Positions 51,220-60,015 of a DNA stretch of 64,000 nt are shown one piece after another (position 1 is the first letter of the stretch; each line of letters begins with the position of its first letter). The position numbers were made by a program, and so were the translations under genes. Source of the stretch: Microbacteriaceae bacterium PS02068 (GTDB lineage: Bacteria > Actinomycetota > Actinomycetes > Actinomycetales > Microbacteriaceae); assembly GCA_029959325.1 (NCBI GenBank), contig JASCPF010000001.1:62001-126000 (forward strand), in the 5' to 3' direction. The notes beneath the pieces are model-generated. The model saw only the letters and a list, made by a program, of their open reading frames with translations, was not told the origin of the DNA and ran no database searches.

Positions 51220-51768
51220 CTACCACCGGCGCGACCCGTCGAGGTCAGGATCGACGCGGTTCATCTGTACGTAAGCGCTATAGAGGACCCCGACCGCCGC
51301 GATGAAGAGCACCATCGAAAGCGCCGAGCCCGTCCATGTGGCCGCGGCCCACAGTCCAGTGACGTGCCCGTGCTTGTCCGTGGAGACGCTCGCACCGATG
51401 ACCAGCACGGCCGACGTGACGACGCTGACGAGCGTCGCCCCGAGCAGACGGGTGACCGCCACGTCGACGAGGTCGCGCTCGGGGGCCTCTGCGGCCCCGC
51501 TCTGCTTCTGGCGCGCATCCAGTGTCTGCCGCACTCCAGACAGGTGGGTGAACGCCGCGAGGAAGCCGCCAGCCAAGATCGCGATTCCAGCCAGCAGACC
51601 GTCCGCGGAGACGATCTTCCAGTCCCAGGCGATGCTAGCGGCGAACAGTCCGACGAGTCCCAGTGCGAGGACGACGAGCTTCGCCCAGTAGGCCAGGCGA
51701 GACTGGGAGCGGAACCGAGTCACTTTGAACTGGCCCCAGATCAGAGCTCCGAGACTCGTAAAGGCCAT
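51220..51768 (-). CDS. Four-helix membrane protein of an island pair
   Basis: A 182-residue protein with four clear membrane helices (about 28-47, 56-76, 107-128, 140-165), joined by a short cytosolic loop and with a Trp/Arg-rich tail. No known family. It follows the 342-residue gene by 10 bases, so the two form a transcription unit. The pair's layout (soluble protein plus small membrane protein) resembles anti-phage systems that kill by membrane damage, but no homology supports this. Confidence 0.6.
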   Translation of the reverse strand: MAFTSLGALIWGQFKVTRFRSQSRLAYWAKLVVLALGLVGLFAASIAWDWKIVSADGLLAGIAILAGGFLAAFTHLSGVRQTLDARQKQSGAAEAPERDLVDVAVTRLLGATLVSVVTSAVLVIGASVSTDKHGHVTGLWAAATWTGSALSMVLFIAAVGVLYSAYVQMNRVDPDLDGSRRW

Positions 51769-51778
51769 GTCGAGCTCC

Positions 51779-52807
51779 TTACATGTCGATGGGGATCTTC
51801 AAACTGGGCAGCAGGCGCATGATGCGGTCGCGCGCCTTGCCTCGAAACTCCGCAGCCGTGGGACGCTGCCCGACGGAGACCGGGTAGATGAACACGTCGC
51901 CCACGTTGCTCGGCCTGATCGTCTGGGTGCGTCCCTGAGAGTCGTCGTACGAGAGACTCCCGTCGTCGAAGTCATTGGCGTCGATGTGGATGCCGACGAG
52001 GCTCGCGAGCTGCTCGACCGGAGTGCCGCTCGGCGCAGGATCGTAGCCCTCGGGCTTGGGCAGGTGGGCCCACCCGAACACCATCGACTTGACTGCCTGG
52101 ATCTTGTCGCCGGGGAGCCCGTTCCGCCTAAGGATTACCTTGTCGGTGCTACGCGCGCCGCCCTTCGGCGCGTTGTTCCGCTCGAGCTGGAAGGCGAGGC
52201 CCTGGCCCTGGGTGAGAACCTCCTCGAGGCGCTCGGCGTCCCCGATGGGATTGATCCCGAAGCGCCACCACTGGTTGTCATCGGCCTTCCCCATCTCGAA
52301 GGCCCTCTCGAATGAGGCGACGCTGATCCACTTGAGCAGCTGGTACCCGGCCGAGGATCGCGACCGCACCTCCGAGGCCAGGATCGCCTGGGTCCCAGTG
52401 TTCGGGAGGTAGAGCGAAACATGGAACGGATTCGTGGAGGCCTTGTCCTCCAGGGTCACATCGGCCCCCGGCTCGACGGCCATCGCGAGGTCATGGCTAC
52501 CCTGCTTGCCCGATCGGACCACGAAGTCCACGCGCGAGCTCCCGATGCTCATCTCCTCGAGCCGCAGGAACGGCTTGGTCTCGGAAGAGCCGCTGTTTCC
52601 GAGGTCGTCGTCCACGGGTGCGTACTTCAGCTGTCCGACGCGAGTGACGCCGACGAGGCGATCACGTAGGGACTCGACGGACGCGAGCAGATTCGAACTC
52701 TCTTCGGGCCACAACACCGCTTCGGCGAAGTCCTGCTCGGTGCGAGTGTGACCCCGAAAGAGGCTCACGCGGTCCAGCCTGAATCCGAACATCGTCTTGT
52801 TCGTCAT
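51779..52807 (-). CDS. Unknown soluble protein of an island pair
   Basis: No family recognised with confidence. From ATG 52807 (GGGGA a few bases upstream) the 342-residue protein begins MTNKTMFGFRLDRVSLFRG. Long beta-rich composition, conserved-looking segments FRLEEMSIGSSRVDFVV (LRLEEMS...), SLYLPNTGTQAILASEVRS and VGIHIDANDFDDGSLSYDD. No signal or membrane helix. First gene of the pair with the membrane protein downstream; it could sense infection or act as the effector's partner. Confidence 0.6.
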   Translation of the reverse strand: MTNKTMFGFRLDRVSLFRGHTRTEQDFAEAVLWPEESSNLLASVESLRDRLVGVTRVGQLKYAPVDDDLGNSGSSETKPFLRLEEMSIGSSRVDFVVRSGKQGSHDLAMAVEPGADVTLEDKASTNPFHVSLYLPNTGTQAILASEVRSRSSAGYQLLKWISVASFERAFEMGKADDNQWWRFGINPIGDAERLEEVLTQGQGLAFQLERNNAPKGGARSTDKVILRRNGLPGDKIQAVKSMVFGWAHLPKPEGYDPAPSGTPVEQLASLVGIHIDANDFDDGSLSYDDSQGRTQTIRPSNVGDVFIYPVSVGQRPTAAEFRGKARDRIMRLLPSLKIPIDM

Positions 52808-52956
52808 ACGTCCCCAATGAAAGGCGCCCAATTCCAGTGACTCCGAGGTTATCGGGAGCCAGTGACATTCTTCACGAGTCGTGAGTACTTGTAATTCCAA
52901 GGCGACAACGATGCCAGTCACGCGAGTTCTGACGGGATCATCGAGCACGCTCCGCG

Positions 52957-53328
52957 TCAGACCCAGTACCGCATTGGCTGCTCGTCGACGATGACCTCGA
53001 GCCGAGGGCGTCGGTGGCCCAGCGCAGGATGCCGGCCAGTCGCCTGCACATCCGCATCGCCGGGCCGGCCGCCAAGCTCGCGCGCAGGATCAGTGCGATC
53101 GGGGAACTGGCGTGACTGGAACATGACTCGGCCCGAGCGGTCAGCGATCAACGACGTCAACGGCCCGAGGTTGGCAGCCTCACGGAGTTCACGCTGCTCA
53201 GCGAAGCGCTCCCTGCGATCGGGTAGCGGCGGTGGATTCCCTCGCTCGCTCGCCTCATTGCGTCGATCGCCCTTATGACGAACCCCGCCTCCTCGCGGCA
53301 ATGAGGGGTGACTGATCACTGTCCAGTC
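52957..53328 (-). CDS. Uncertain hypothetical ORF at the right end of the island
   Basis: An open frame of about 124 residues ending LEVIVDEQPMRYWV, starting at a GTG near 53328 next to the junction. Third-position GC is high in the last part, which supports coding, but the first half (GVRHKGDRRNEASERG) is low-complexity and basic, and another frame also looks plausible over 53000-53080. It may be real, a broken gene, or chance. If it is not a gene, 52808-53341 is a non-coding 534-base end region. Confidence 0.3.
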   Translation of the reverse strand, partial: DWTVISHPSLPRGGGVRHKGDRRNEASERGNPPPLPDRRERFAEQRELREAANLGPLTSLIADRSGRVMFQSRQFPDRTDPARELGGRPGDADVQATGRHPALGHRRPRLEVIVDEQPMRYWV

Positions 53329-53341
53329 GCACACAAAGCAC
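53288..53341. other. Right end of the island
   Basis: Read inward from the comM junction: GTGCTTTGTGTGCGACTGG, then AGTGATCAGTCACCCC. The first block resembles the left CTTGTGTCG and the second the left AGTGTTCACTTCCC. So the two ends share an imperfect inverted arrangement of a terminal and a subterminal block, 20-26 bases from each junction. Confidence 0.55.
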
Positions 53342-54382
53342 CACGAGCTGGAACCGCGCCGGGAACACCGCACGGAAGCCCGCCCGGTGGATCTCGATCG
53401 TGCCCGACTCGAGCGGTTGACGCAGGGCGTCGAGCGCGTGACTGCCGTACTCGCCCGCCTCGTCGAGGAACAGTACGCCCCCGCTCGCGCGCGCGATCGC
53501 GCCGGGGCGTACGGTGCGGCTGCCGCCGCCGATCAAGGCGGCGACGCTCGCCGAATGGTGCGGCGCTTCGAAGGGTGGCACCCGACTGAGCGTCGACACC
53601 GGCAGCCCCGACAGCGAGCGCAGCGCGGCCGCCTGCACCGCGGCGTCGTCATCGAGGTCGGGAAGGATGCCTGGCAGTCGCTGCGCGAGCATGGTCTTCC
53701 CCGCCCCCGGCGGGCCGCTCATCAGCACATGGTGCCCTCCGGCCGCCGCGACAATGAGCGCATCCACGGCATCCCGCTGGCCGATCACGTCCTCGAGGTC
53801 AGCGATCGGGTCATCTGCGGCCACGGAGCCCGCGGGGATCGGTACCGGATCGAGCGCGATCTCGTCGATGTCGAGCCCGTGCCGACGCACGGCGTCGCGC
53901 AGCGACACGGCCCCGAAGACCTCGACGTCGGGCACCAGCGCCGCTTCGGCGCGGTTCGCGAACGGCACGATCACCCGTCGGATGCCCGCTCGCGCCGCTG
54001 CTGCGACCGCAGGAAGAACGCCGGGCACCGGGCGGAGTCGCCCGTCGAGACCCAGTTCGCCGATGTGTGCGGTCGCGAGCATCGACGAGGCATCCATCCG
54101 CGCCTCCGTCGCCAGTGCGGCGACCGCGATCGCCAGGTCGAGGCCCGACCCGTGCTTCGGCAGGTTCGCCGGCGAGAGATTCACCGTGAGCTTCCGTCGC
54201 GGCAGCGGCAGTTCGCTATTCGCGCAGGCGTTGTGCACGCGCTGATGCGCCTCACCGATCGCCTTGTCGGCCAGCCCGATGATCGTGAAGTTCGGCGTCT
54301 GATTCGACAGATCGGCCTCGACCTCGACCAGATCGCCGTGCAGCCCCGTGAGCACGACGCCCCACGTGCGACCGACCGTCAT
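53342..54382 (-). pseudogene. comM: 5' part of comM (yifB), cut off by the island
   Basis: The first 347 codons of the hexameric helicase that drives branch migration during natural transformation. It contains the N-terminal ChlI/Lon-like domain (TIIGLADKAIGEAHQRV) and the AAA+ core: Walker A SGPPGAGKTML and Walker B VLFLDEAGEYG, ending ARFQLV. Reading then enters the island, adding VLCVRLDSDQS and 11 more residues before a stop at 53273. Sensor 1 (NPCPCG) and the C-terminal domain are lost. ATG 54382 overlaps the yraN stop. Confidence 0.95.
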
Positions 54383-54741
54383 CGCAGGTCCTCGAGGTGC
54401 TCGAGCAGCGCCGTCGCCGGGTCGTCACCCGTGATGCCGATCACATCGATACGCAGGCGGCGATGCCGCGCGGCGTCCGGATGAGCGAGCGCCCAGGCGC
54501 ACGACAGCCGCCACAGGCGATCGCGCTTGCGCCGATCGACGGCCTCGAAGGGGTGGCCGTACCACTCACTGCGCCGGGTCTTCACCTCGACCACCACGAG
54601 ATCGTCATCGCGCGCCACGACGACGTCGAGTTCACCTGCCGCGGTTCGCCAGTTGCGATCCAGAACGGTGTAGCCCGCCGCGATCAGGTGGCGCACGGCG
54701 CGATCCTCGCCCCTGCGCCCGCGGATGTCCTTGTCTGCCAT
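54379..54741 (-). CDS. yraN: YraN family (UPF0102) protein
   Basis: A 120-residue protein with the restriction-endonuclease-like fold of YraN: ADKDIRGRRGEDRAVRHL, GYTVLDRNWRTAAGELDVVVARD (Glu/Asp of the core) and VVVEVKTRRS (Glu-x-Lys). Nuclease activity is unproven in the family. ATG 54741 gives the usual length. It belongs to the conserved rnhB-DUF2469-yraN-comM-dprA set. Confidence 0.9.
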   Translation of the reverse strand: MADKDIRGRRGEDRAVRHLIAAGYTVLDRNWRTAAGELDVVVARDDDLVVVEVKTRRSEWYGHPFEAVDRRKRDRLWRLSCAWALAHPDAARHRRLRIDVIGITGDDPATALLEHLEDLR

Positions 54742-54872
54742 GTAGGCAGAATGCGCCTCCGCGCGCGTCCGCGGAGCTGAGATCACGGCATCCGCGGACA
54801 GTTCCGAAAAGTCACCGGTTGTGGAGGAGCCGGCGAATCTCACCGCTGGAGAGGAGCCGCCCCGCCGCCGCG

Positions 54873-55196
54873 TCAGGTATCGAGCGAGAGTTCCTCGGGC
54901 AGCTGGAAGTCACGGCGCTGCAACTCTTCGACGTTGACGTCTTTGAACGTCAGAACCCGCACCGACTTGACGAAGCGATCGGCGCGATAGATGTCCCACA
55001 CCCACACATCGGTCATCGAAATCTCGAAGTAGAAATCGTGCTCGGTGTCGCGGCGCACGACGTTCACGTCGTTCGCGAGGTAGAACCGCCGCTCGGTCTC
55101 GATGACGTAGGCGAATTGCGAAACGACGTCGCGGTACTCCTTGTAGAGAGCCAGCTCGAGCTCGCGGTCGTAATCCTCGAAGACTTCGTCATCCAT
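54873..55196 (-). CDS. DUF2469 family protein
   Basis: A 107-residue acidic protein of the actinobacteria-specific DUF2469 family: LALYKEYRDVVSQFAYVIETERRFYLAN and VWVWDIYRADRFVKSVRV. The family always sits near rnhB. Function not known. ATG 55196. Confidence 0.88.
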   Translation of the reverse strand: MDDEVFEDYDRELELALYKEYRDVVSQFAYVIETERRFYLANDVNVVRRDTEHDFYFEISMTDVWVWDIYRADRFVKSVRVLTFKDVNVEELQRRDFQLPEELSLDT

Positions 55197-55219
55197 GGTG
55201 GATCCAGTCTAGGCGTGCG

Positions 55220-55882
55220 TCAGAACAGCGTCGGCGCGTCGGCGATGGCCCACGACGCGCGATGGTGACTGCTCAGCCCGTGTGCGCGGATGGCAGCGCG
55301 GTGCTCGGCGCTCGCGTATCCCTTGTTCCGCGCCCACTGATACTCGGGCTGTTCCTCGTGCAGCCGCACCATGAGGTCGTCCCGTTCGACTTTGGCGAGA
55401 ACGGATGCCGCGGCGGCCGAGGCGCAGTCGCGATCGGCCTTGATGATCGGCTGAACCCGCAGCCCCGCTCCACCGGCCGGAGTGATGTAGTCGTGGTTGC
55501 CGTCGAGGATCACCACCGCGTCCTCCGGCACGACCCCGAACGCGCGCAGATCGGCGATCGCGCGGAGCGCGGCGAGCCCCAGCGCGCGGATGATCCCCAC
55601 CTCGTCGATCTCGGCGGCGCTCGACCAGCCGATCGCCGAGGCCGAGACCCACGCCGCCGCGCGAGCGGCCACCGCCGGGCGGTGGTGCTCGGCGACGAGC
55701 TTCGAGTCGCGCAGGCCCTCTGGCACGCGGCGGCGGGCGTTCGAGGCATCCACTGCGACGGCGCCGACGGCCACCGGCCCCGCGAGGGCGCCCCGGCCCA
55801 CCTCGTCGCACGCGATCACCAGAGTGTACTCGCGCAGCAGGCGCCGCTCGACCGTGAGTCGTGGGGTGATGACGGCCATCAT
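55220..55882 (-). CDS. rnhB: Ribonuclease HII
   Basis: Removes RNA primers and misinserted ribonucleotides. The 220-residue protein has the RNase H fold with ACDEVGRGALAGPV (catalytic Asp-Glu), LRDSKLV, VVILDGNHDYI (Asp) and KADRDCASAAAASVLAK (Asp). ATG 55882 overlaps the lepB stop; ATG 55879 is an alternative. Confidence 0.96.
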   Translation of the reverse strand: MMAVITPRLTVERRLLREYTLVIACDEVGRGALAGPVAVGAVAVDASNARRRVPEGLRDSKLVAEHHRPAVAARAAAWVSASAIGWSSAAEIDEVGIIRALGLAALRAIADLRAFGVVPEDAVVILDGNHDYITPAGGAGLRVQPIIKADRDCASAAAASVLAKVERDDLMVRLHEEQPEYQWARNKGYASAEHRAAIRAHGLSSHHRASWAIADAPTLF

Positions 55883-56640
55883 CCGGCTCCGGCAGGCACC
55901 CCGGCGAACACGTCGTGGTGGAAGTCGATCGGGCCGAACCGGCTGAGCGGCCAGGTGATCAGGAAGGCACGACCGACGACATTGTCGAGCGGCACGAAGC
56001 CGCGGGTCGGCTGCTCGAGGTTGTAGCGCGAATCGCGCGAATGGTCGCGGTTGTCGCCGAGGACCCACAGCGATCCCTCCGGTACGGTGACGTCGTACGG
56101 CACGACCGCCGGAGCGCTCTGACCTGCGGAGAGATTGAGGTAAGGAGTCTCGTCGATCGGTGTGCCGTTGACCGTCGTCTGACCGAGCGCATTGCAGCAC
56201 ACGACGTGGTCCCCGCCGACCCCGATGATCCTCTTGATCAGGTGATCCTCGCTGTCGGGCGCCGAGATGCCCACGATCGACATGAGCCAGTCGAGAGCGT
56301 CGGCGAACGTCGACTGCGCGGGTGGCGTCGGCCGCGGATCGAGCCATCCGCCGGGATCGCGGAACACGACAACGTCGCCGCGCGAGTATCCCGAGAACCG
56401 AGGCGTGATCTCGTCCACGAGGATCCGGTCGTTCACGAGCAGCGTCTGCTCCATCGAGCCCGACGGGATGTAGAACGATCGGACGAAGAACGTCTTGATC
56501 ACGAACGACACGAGCACGGCGATCACGACGATGATCAGAACGTCGCGAATCAGCGGCCAGATGCCGCGTCTGCGCGGGCGGCTCCGCAGGCCGGCATGAG
56601 GCATCGCCGCAGCGGGCGTCGCCAGGTTCTCGGGGGTCAT
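55879..56640 (-). CDS. lepB: Signal peptidase I
   Basis: Cleaves secretory signal peptides on the outer membrane face. The 253-residue protein has an N-terminal membrane helix (IWPLIRDVLIIVVIAVLVSF), catalytic Ser in YIPSGSMEQTL, general base Lys in HLIKRIIGVGGD and GDNRDHSRDSR. The start ATG 56640 has AGAAGGA upstream. A middle loop of about 50 residues is longer than in E. coli. Confidence 0.95.
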   Translation of the reverse strand: MTPENLATPAAAMPHAGLRSRPRRRGIWPLIRDVLIIVVIAVLVSFVIKTFFVRSFYIPSGSMEQTLLVNDRILVDEITPRFSGYSRGDVVVFRDPGGWLDPRPTPPAQSTFADALDWLMSIVGISAPDSEDHLIKRIIGVGGDHVVCCNALGQTTVNGTPIDETPYLNLSAGQSAPAVVPYDVTVPEGSLWVLGDNRDHSRDSRYNLEQPTRGFVPLDNVVGRAFLITWPLSRFGPIDFHHDVFAGVPAGAG

Positions 56641-56762
56641 GCACGTCCTTCTCGCCGGCGCGCCGCGAGTCGGCACGCGCCTTCATAAGGGTCGCATACT
56701 CGGGCTGACAGAACGCGCCGCGCCGCGCCCGCCCGCGGCACGGCACTGCCGGTTCGCGCACG

Positions 56763-56808
56763 AAAAAGCCCCGGAATGTCCGCGTGCGAATGCGGACGAT
56801 CCGGGGCT
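56763..56808 (-). terminator. Rho-independent terminator after rplS
   Basis: A perfect 9-bp stem AGCCCCGGA/TCCGGGGCT (56767-56775 and 56800-56808) with an inner TCCGC/GCGGA stem, followed on the minus strand by TTTTT. Ends rplS about 20 bases past its stop, so lepB needs its own promoter. Confidence 0.85.
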
Positions 56809-56830
56809 CTCGAGACGAGGGTCTCGCGCG

Positions 56831-57172
56831 TCAGCGCTTTTCCTTGATCTTGGCCTTCTTGCCGCGCAGGTCGCGCAGGTAGTAGAGCTTCGCGCGGCGC
56901 ACGTCACCGCGGGTGACGACCTCGATGTGGTCGATCACCGGGCTGTGCACGGGGAACGTGCGCTCCACGCCGACCTGGAAGCTGACCTTGCGGACGCAGA
57001 ACGTCTCGCGCACGCCGTCGCCCGAGCGGCCGATGACGACGCCCTGGAACACCTGGATGCGCGAGCGGTTTCCTTCGGTGATGTTGACGTGCACCTTGAC
57101 GGTGTCGCCGGGCCCGAAGGCAGGAATGTCGGAGCGCAGGGATGCTGCGTCGACGGAGTCGAGGATCTGCAT
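56831..57172 (-). CDS. rplS: 50S ribosomal protein L19
   Basis: The 113-residue L19 starts [19 protein letters not shown] and has [29 protein letters not shown] and [21 protein letters not shown]. The first codon MQILDSV at 57172 matches family starts; a GTG/ATG at 57181 and 57178 lies just upstream. A terminator follows. Confidence 0.97.
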   Translation of the reverse strand: MQILDSVDAASLRSDIPAFGPGDTVKVHVNITEGNRSRIQVFQGVVIGRSGDGVRETFCVRKVSFQVGVERTFPVHSPVIDHIEVVTRGDVRRAKLYYLRDLRGKKAKIKEKR

Positions 57173-57351
57173 GATCATCACTTCCTGCGACCGCCACAGG
57201 TCGACCGCGAGAGAGGTTGGTAAGAGTGGTGTGTGCCCGCAGCTCCGGAAACCGGCGCCATGCTCCCCTGAGGCAGAGACCGTTCAGGGCACAATCGTCT
57301 ATTCTGCCACGCCCCGCGCCGCTCGCCAAAACGGCGGACGCATGGGCAGGA

Positions 57352-57849
57352 TCAGGATGCCGGCGGGGAGTTCTTCTCGCGAAGGACGAACACCTCGGCA
57401 TCCGGCCAGTCGTCGCCCGCACGCGGCACCGGGGCAGGCATGTATCCCACTCCCTCCGACGTGCGCAGGACGGAGCGCCTCGGGCGCGCTTCACGCCACA
57501 GCTGCGCGAACGTGCTCCACAGGGCGATGACGCCGACGACCACGGTGAGGGCGAACAGCGACCACCACCACGGGTTGGCGAAGAAGCCGAGCGCGACGAT
57601 GAGCACGTTCCAGCTGCCGATGAGGCCGACGTCGGTCCACGAGACGGCGCGCTCGGCGCGGGCTGTGCCCCGCGCACGCACGAGCAGGGTCAGGATCAGC
57701 TGGCCCACCAGGACGATCGGCGCCGAGATCAGCACCCACAGCAGGGAGAGCGGGTTGGCGCCGAAGATGATCCAGCCGACGAACAGCCAGAAGGGCAGCA
57801 CGAAAGCCGCCGGGATCAGCCACCTGTAGAACCCACTTCGCAGTGCCAT
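57352..57849 (-). CDS. Hypothetical membrane protein
   Basis: A 165-residue protein with four membrane helices (about 10-29, 36-54, 75-90 and 97-112) and a hydrophilic tail with the RTSEGVGYMPAPVP segment. No recognised family; similar short proteins occur next to map in Microbacteriaceae. It is divergent from map, with 52 bases between the two starts. Confidence 0.72.
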   Translation of the reverse strand: MALRSGFYRWLIPAAFVLPFWLFVGWIIFGANPLSLLWVLISAPIVLVGQLILTLLVRARGTARAERAVSWTDVGLIGSWNVLIVALGFFANPWWWSLFALTVVVGVIALWSTFAQLWREARPRRSVLRTSEGVGYMPAPVPRAGDDWPDAEVFVLREKNSPPAS

Positions 57850-57901
57850 GTCCTCGATGGTACGCCGGTCAGACACAATGGAGGCTGAGGAAAGGATGAC
57901 G

Positions 57902-58684
57902 ATGATCGAGCTGCGTACTCCGGCCGAGATCGACGCGATGCGCCCCGCGGGCCGCTTCGTCGCGGAGGTGCTGGCGACGCTGCGCGCCGACACGAAGGTC
58001 GGCACGAATCTGCTCGCCATCGACCGTCGCGCGCACGAGATGATCCGCGCGGCCGGCGCCGAGTCGTGCTACATCGACTATCACCCGTCTTTCGGCGCCA
58101 GCCCCTTCGGCAAGGTCATCTGCACGTCGGTCAACGACGCCGTGCTGCACGGACTCCCCCACGACTACGCGCTGCGCGACGGCGACCTCGTCTCGCTCGA
58201 TTTCGCCGTCTCGGTCGATGGCTGGGTCGCCGATTCCGCCGTCTCGTTCGTCGTCGGATCGCCGCGCGACGAAGACCTTGCGCTCATCGACACGACGCAG
58301 CGGGCGCTGGATGCCGCGATCGGCGCCGCGGTCTCGGGCGGCCGCATCGGGGACATCTCGCACGCGATCGCACAGGTCGCCTACGCCGACGGCTACTCGA
58401 TCAACACCGACTTCGGCGGACACGGCGTGGGGCGCGTCATGCACGGCGACCCGCACGTGCCCAACGACGGCAAGCCGAACCGCGGCTACCCCCTGCGCCC
58501 GGGTCTCGTCGTCGCCCTCGAGCCCTGGTTCCTGCAGACCACCGACGAGCTCGTGACCGACGCCGACGGCTGGACCCTCCGCAGCGCCGACGGCTCGCGC
58601 GGCGCGCACGCCGAGCACACCGTCGCGATCACCGCCGACGGCCCGATCATCCTGACCGACCGCACGTTCCTCGGCGTCGACTGA
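57902..58684 (+). CDS. map: Methionine aminopeptidase (type I)
   Basis: Removes the N-terminal methionine. The 260-residue protein has metal ligands in SLDFAVSVDGW (Asp), VADSAVS (Asp), GHGVGRVMHGDP (His), ALEPWF (Glu) and AEHTVAI (Glu), and substrate-contact His in VNDAVLHGLP. The ATG at 57902 has GGAAAGG about 7 bases before it; ATG 57896 is 6 bases further up. Converges on trmD with six bases between stops. Confidence 0.96.
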   Translation: MIELRTPAEIDAMRPAGRFVAEVLATLRADTKVGTNLLAIDRRAHEMIRAAGAESCYIDYHPSFGASPFGKVICTSVNDAVLHGLPHDYALRDGDLVSLDFAVSVDGWVADSAVSFVVGSPRDEDLALIDTTQRALDAAIGAAVSGGRIGDISHAIAQVAYADGYSINTDFGGHGVGRVMHGDPHVPNDGKPNRGYPLRPGLVVALEPWFLQTTDELVTDADGWTLRSADGSRGAHAEHTVAITADGPIILTDRTFLGVD

Positions 58685-58690
58685 GCGGTC

Positions 58691-59380
58691 TCAGTCCGGC
58701 AGCAGGTCGGGGCGTCGCTCGCGGGTGCGCTGCACCTGCTGGTCGCGGCGCCACTGCGCCACCTTGCCGTGGTGACCGCTCAGCAGCACGTCGGGCACGT
58801 CGTACCCGCGCCAGGACGCAGGCTTCGTGTAGGACGGGTACTCGAGCAGGCCGTCTTCGTGCGACTCTTCGACGAGGCTCTCGGGGTTGCCGACGACACC
58901 GGGCACCAGGCGGCCGATCGCCTCGATCATCGCCATCGCGGCGACCTCGCCGCCGTTCAGCACGTAGTCGCCGAGGCTGACGAGCCGCACCTCGCCGCGC
59001 GTGGCTGCGTAGGCGAACACACGCTCGTCGATGCCTTCGTAGCGCCCGCAGCCGAACACCAGATGGGATGCCTCGGACAACTCGCGCGCGGTCGCCTGCG
59101 TGAAAACCTCACCGGCCGGCGAGGGGAAGATGAAGATCGGAGCGACGTCGGCGTCGGCGGTGATCGCGTCGATGACCTCGCCCCATGGCTCAGGCTTCAT
59201 CACCATGCCGGCGCCGCCGCCGTAGGGAGTGTCGTCGACCGTGCGGTGCCGATCGTGCGCGGCGTCGCGCAGGTCGTGTACGCGCACATCGAGGATGCCT
59301 GCGCCGCGCGCCTTGCCGAGCAGTGAGACCTCCAAGACGTCGAAGAACGCCGGGAAGATCGTCACGACGTCGATGCGCAC
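58691..59380 (-). CDS. trmD: tRNA (guanine-N1)-methyltransferase
   Basis: Makes m1G37 to prevent frameshifting. The 229-residue protein starts at GTG 59380 ([13 protein letters not shown]), has [33 protein letters not shown] (trefoil knot AdoMet site) and the C-terminal [18 protein letters not shown] ribosome site lies about 6 bases upstream. Last gene of rpsP-khpA-rimM-trmD. Confidence 0.96.
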   Translation of the reverse strand: MRIDVVTIFPAFFDVLEVSLLGKARGAGILDVRVHDLRDAAHDRHRTVDDTPYGGGAGMVMKPEPWGEVIDAITADADVAPIFIFPSPAGEVFTQATARELSEASHLVFGCGRYEGIDERVFAYAATRGEVRLVSLGDYVLNGGEVAAMAMIEAIGRLVPGVVGNPESLVEESHEDGLLEYPSYTKPASWRGYDVPDVLLSGHHGKVAQWRRDQQVQRTRERRPDLLPD

Positions 59381-59381
59381 G

Positions 59382-60014
59382 TCAGTCCTCGTCGGGGGCG
59401 GCCTCGGCGGGCTGGGCTGCGGCGCGCGCCTCGGCATCCACCTCGGCCTCCGTCTCGTCCGCCAACGCCTCGAAAAGTCCGGCCGGCGGCGTCACGGAGA
59501 CGCGGCCTCCGACAACATCGACCTCGGGCACGATCGCGGAGACGAACGGAACGAGGATCTCGTCGTCCGCTGCGCCACCGGCGCGCCGGACGATGAGCAT
59601 GTCCTGCGCCGGGAAGTGATCGACGCGCACGATCCGACCGACGATCACACCATCGCGGACGACATCGAGTCCGACGAGCTGGTGGTCGAACCACGCGTCG
59701 TCCTCGGCCGGGGCATCCTCGTCCTCATCGATCCAGAGGATCGCCCGGACGAGCGACTCTGCCGCGTCGCGGTCTTCGACGTCTTCGAAGAACGCGACCG
59801 GGTGCGAGTTCATCCAGCGGAACTCTTTCACTGTCACCGTCTTGCCGTGCCACGGCGATGCAGAGGGCACCTGAAGCGTGAACTCGGCGCCGGGGACGAA
59901 ACGCCCGTCCGGGTCGTCGGTGTACAGCTCGATCTTGAGGGCGCCCTTGAGGCCGTGGGCCTTGACGAGTCGCCCCACGCGCAGCTGAGCACGCGCGGGT
60001 TCGGCGGAGGGCAT
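59382..60014 (-). CDS. rimM: Ribosome maturation factor RimM
   Basis: Helps assemble the 30S head with S19. The 210-residue protein has the N-terminal [24 protein letters not shown] and the PRC-barrel with [13 protein letters not shown]. The C-terminus has an extra acidic 20 residues. It is followed one base later by the trmD GTG. Confidence 0.94.
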   Translation of the reverse strand: MPSAEPARAQLRVGRLVKAHGLKGALKIELYTDDPDGRFVPGAEFTLQVPSASPWHGKTVTVKEFRWMNSHPVAFFEDVEDRDAAESLVRAILWIDEDEDAPAEDDAWFDHQLVGLDVVRDGVIVGRIVRVDHFPAQDMLIVRRAGGAADDEILVPFVSAIVPEVDVVGGRVSVTPPAGLFEALADETEAEVDAEARAAAQPAEAAPDED

Positions 60015-60015
60015 C

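Larger units (their letters stand above)
36758..53341. mobile_element. Tn554-like island inserted in comM, carrying a type I R-M system
   Basis: A 16,584-bp insertion inside comM. Its left end is CTTGTGTCGGGGG and its right end, read inward, is GTGCTTTGTGTGCGACTGG. Removing exactly these bases restores comM in frame, with a one-base ambiguity (C36758 equals C53342) and no target duplication, as known for Tn554-type elements. Order from the left: four-gene recombinase operon, XRE regulator with operator, two unknown genes, hsdR-hsdS-hsdM on the minus strand, a zinc-ribbon gene, a two-gene membrane-protein operon and a low-confidence ORF at the right end. It carries no antibiotic-resistance gene I recognise and no conjugation or phage structural gene. 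Confidence 0.93.

Noticed and set aside
36758-53341. Prophage or conjugative element
   Set aside because: No capsid, portal, terminase, relaxase or type IV secretion gene is seen.
36758-53341. Tn7-type (AbaR-like) element
   Set aside because: No TniA/TniB or TnsB-type DDE transposase and no 5-base duplication; the enzymes are tyrosine recombinases.
36266-54382. comM split explained as an assembly or sequencing error
   Set aside because: Both pieces are intact in frame, the joined length is exactly right, and the insert has its own recombinase operon and structured ends.
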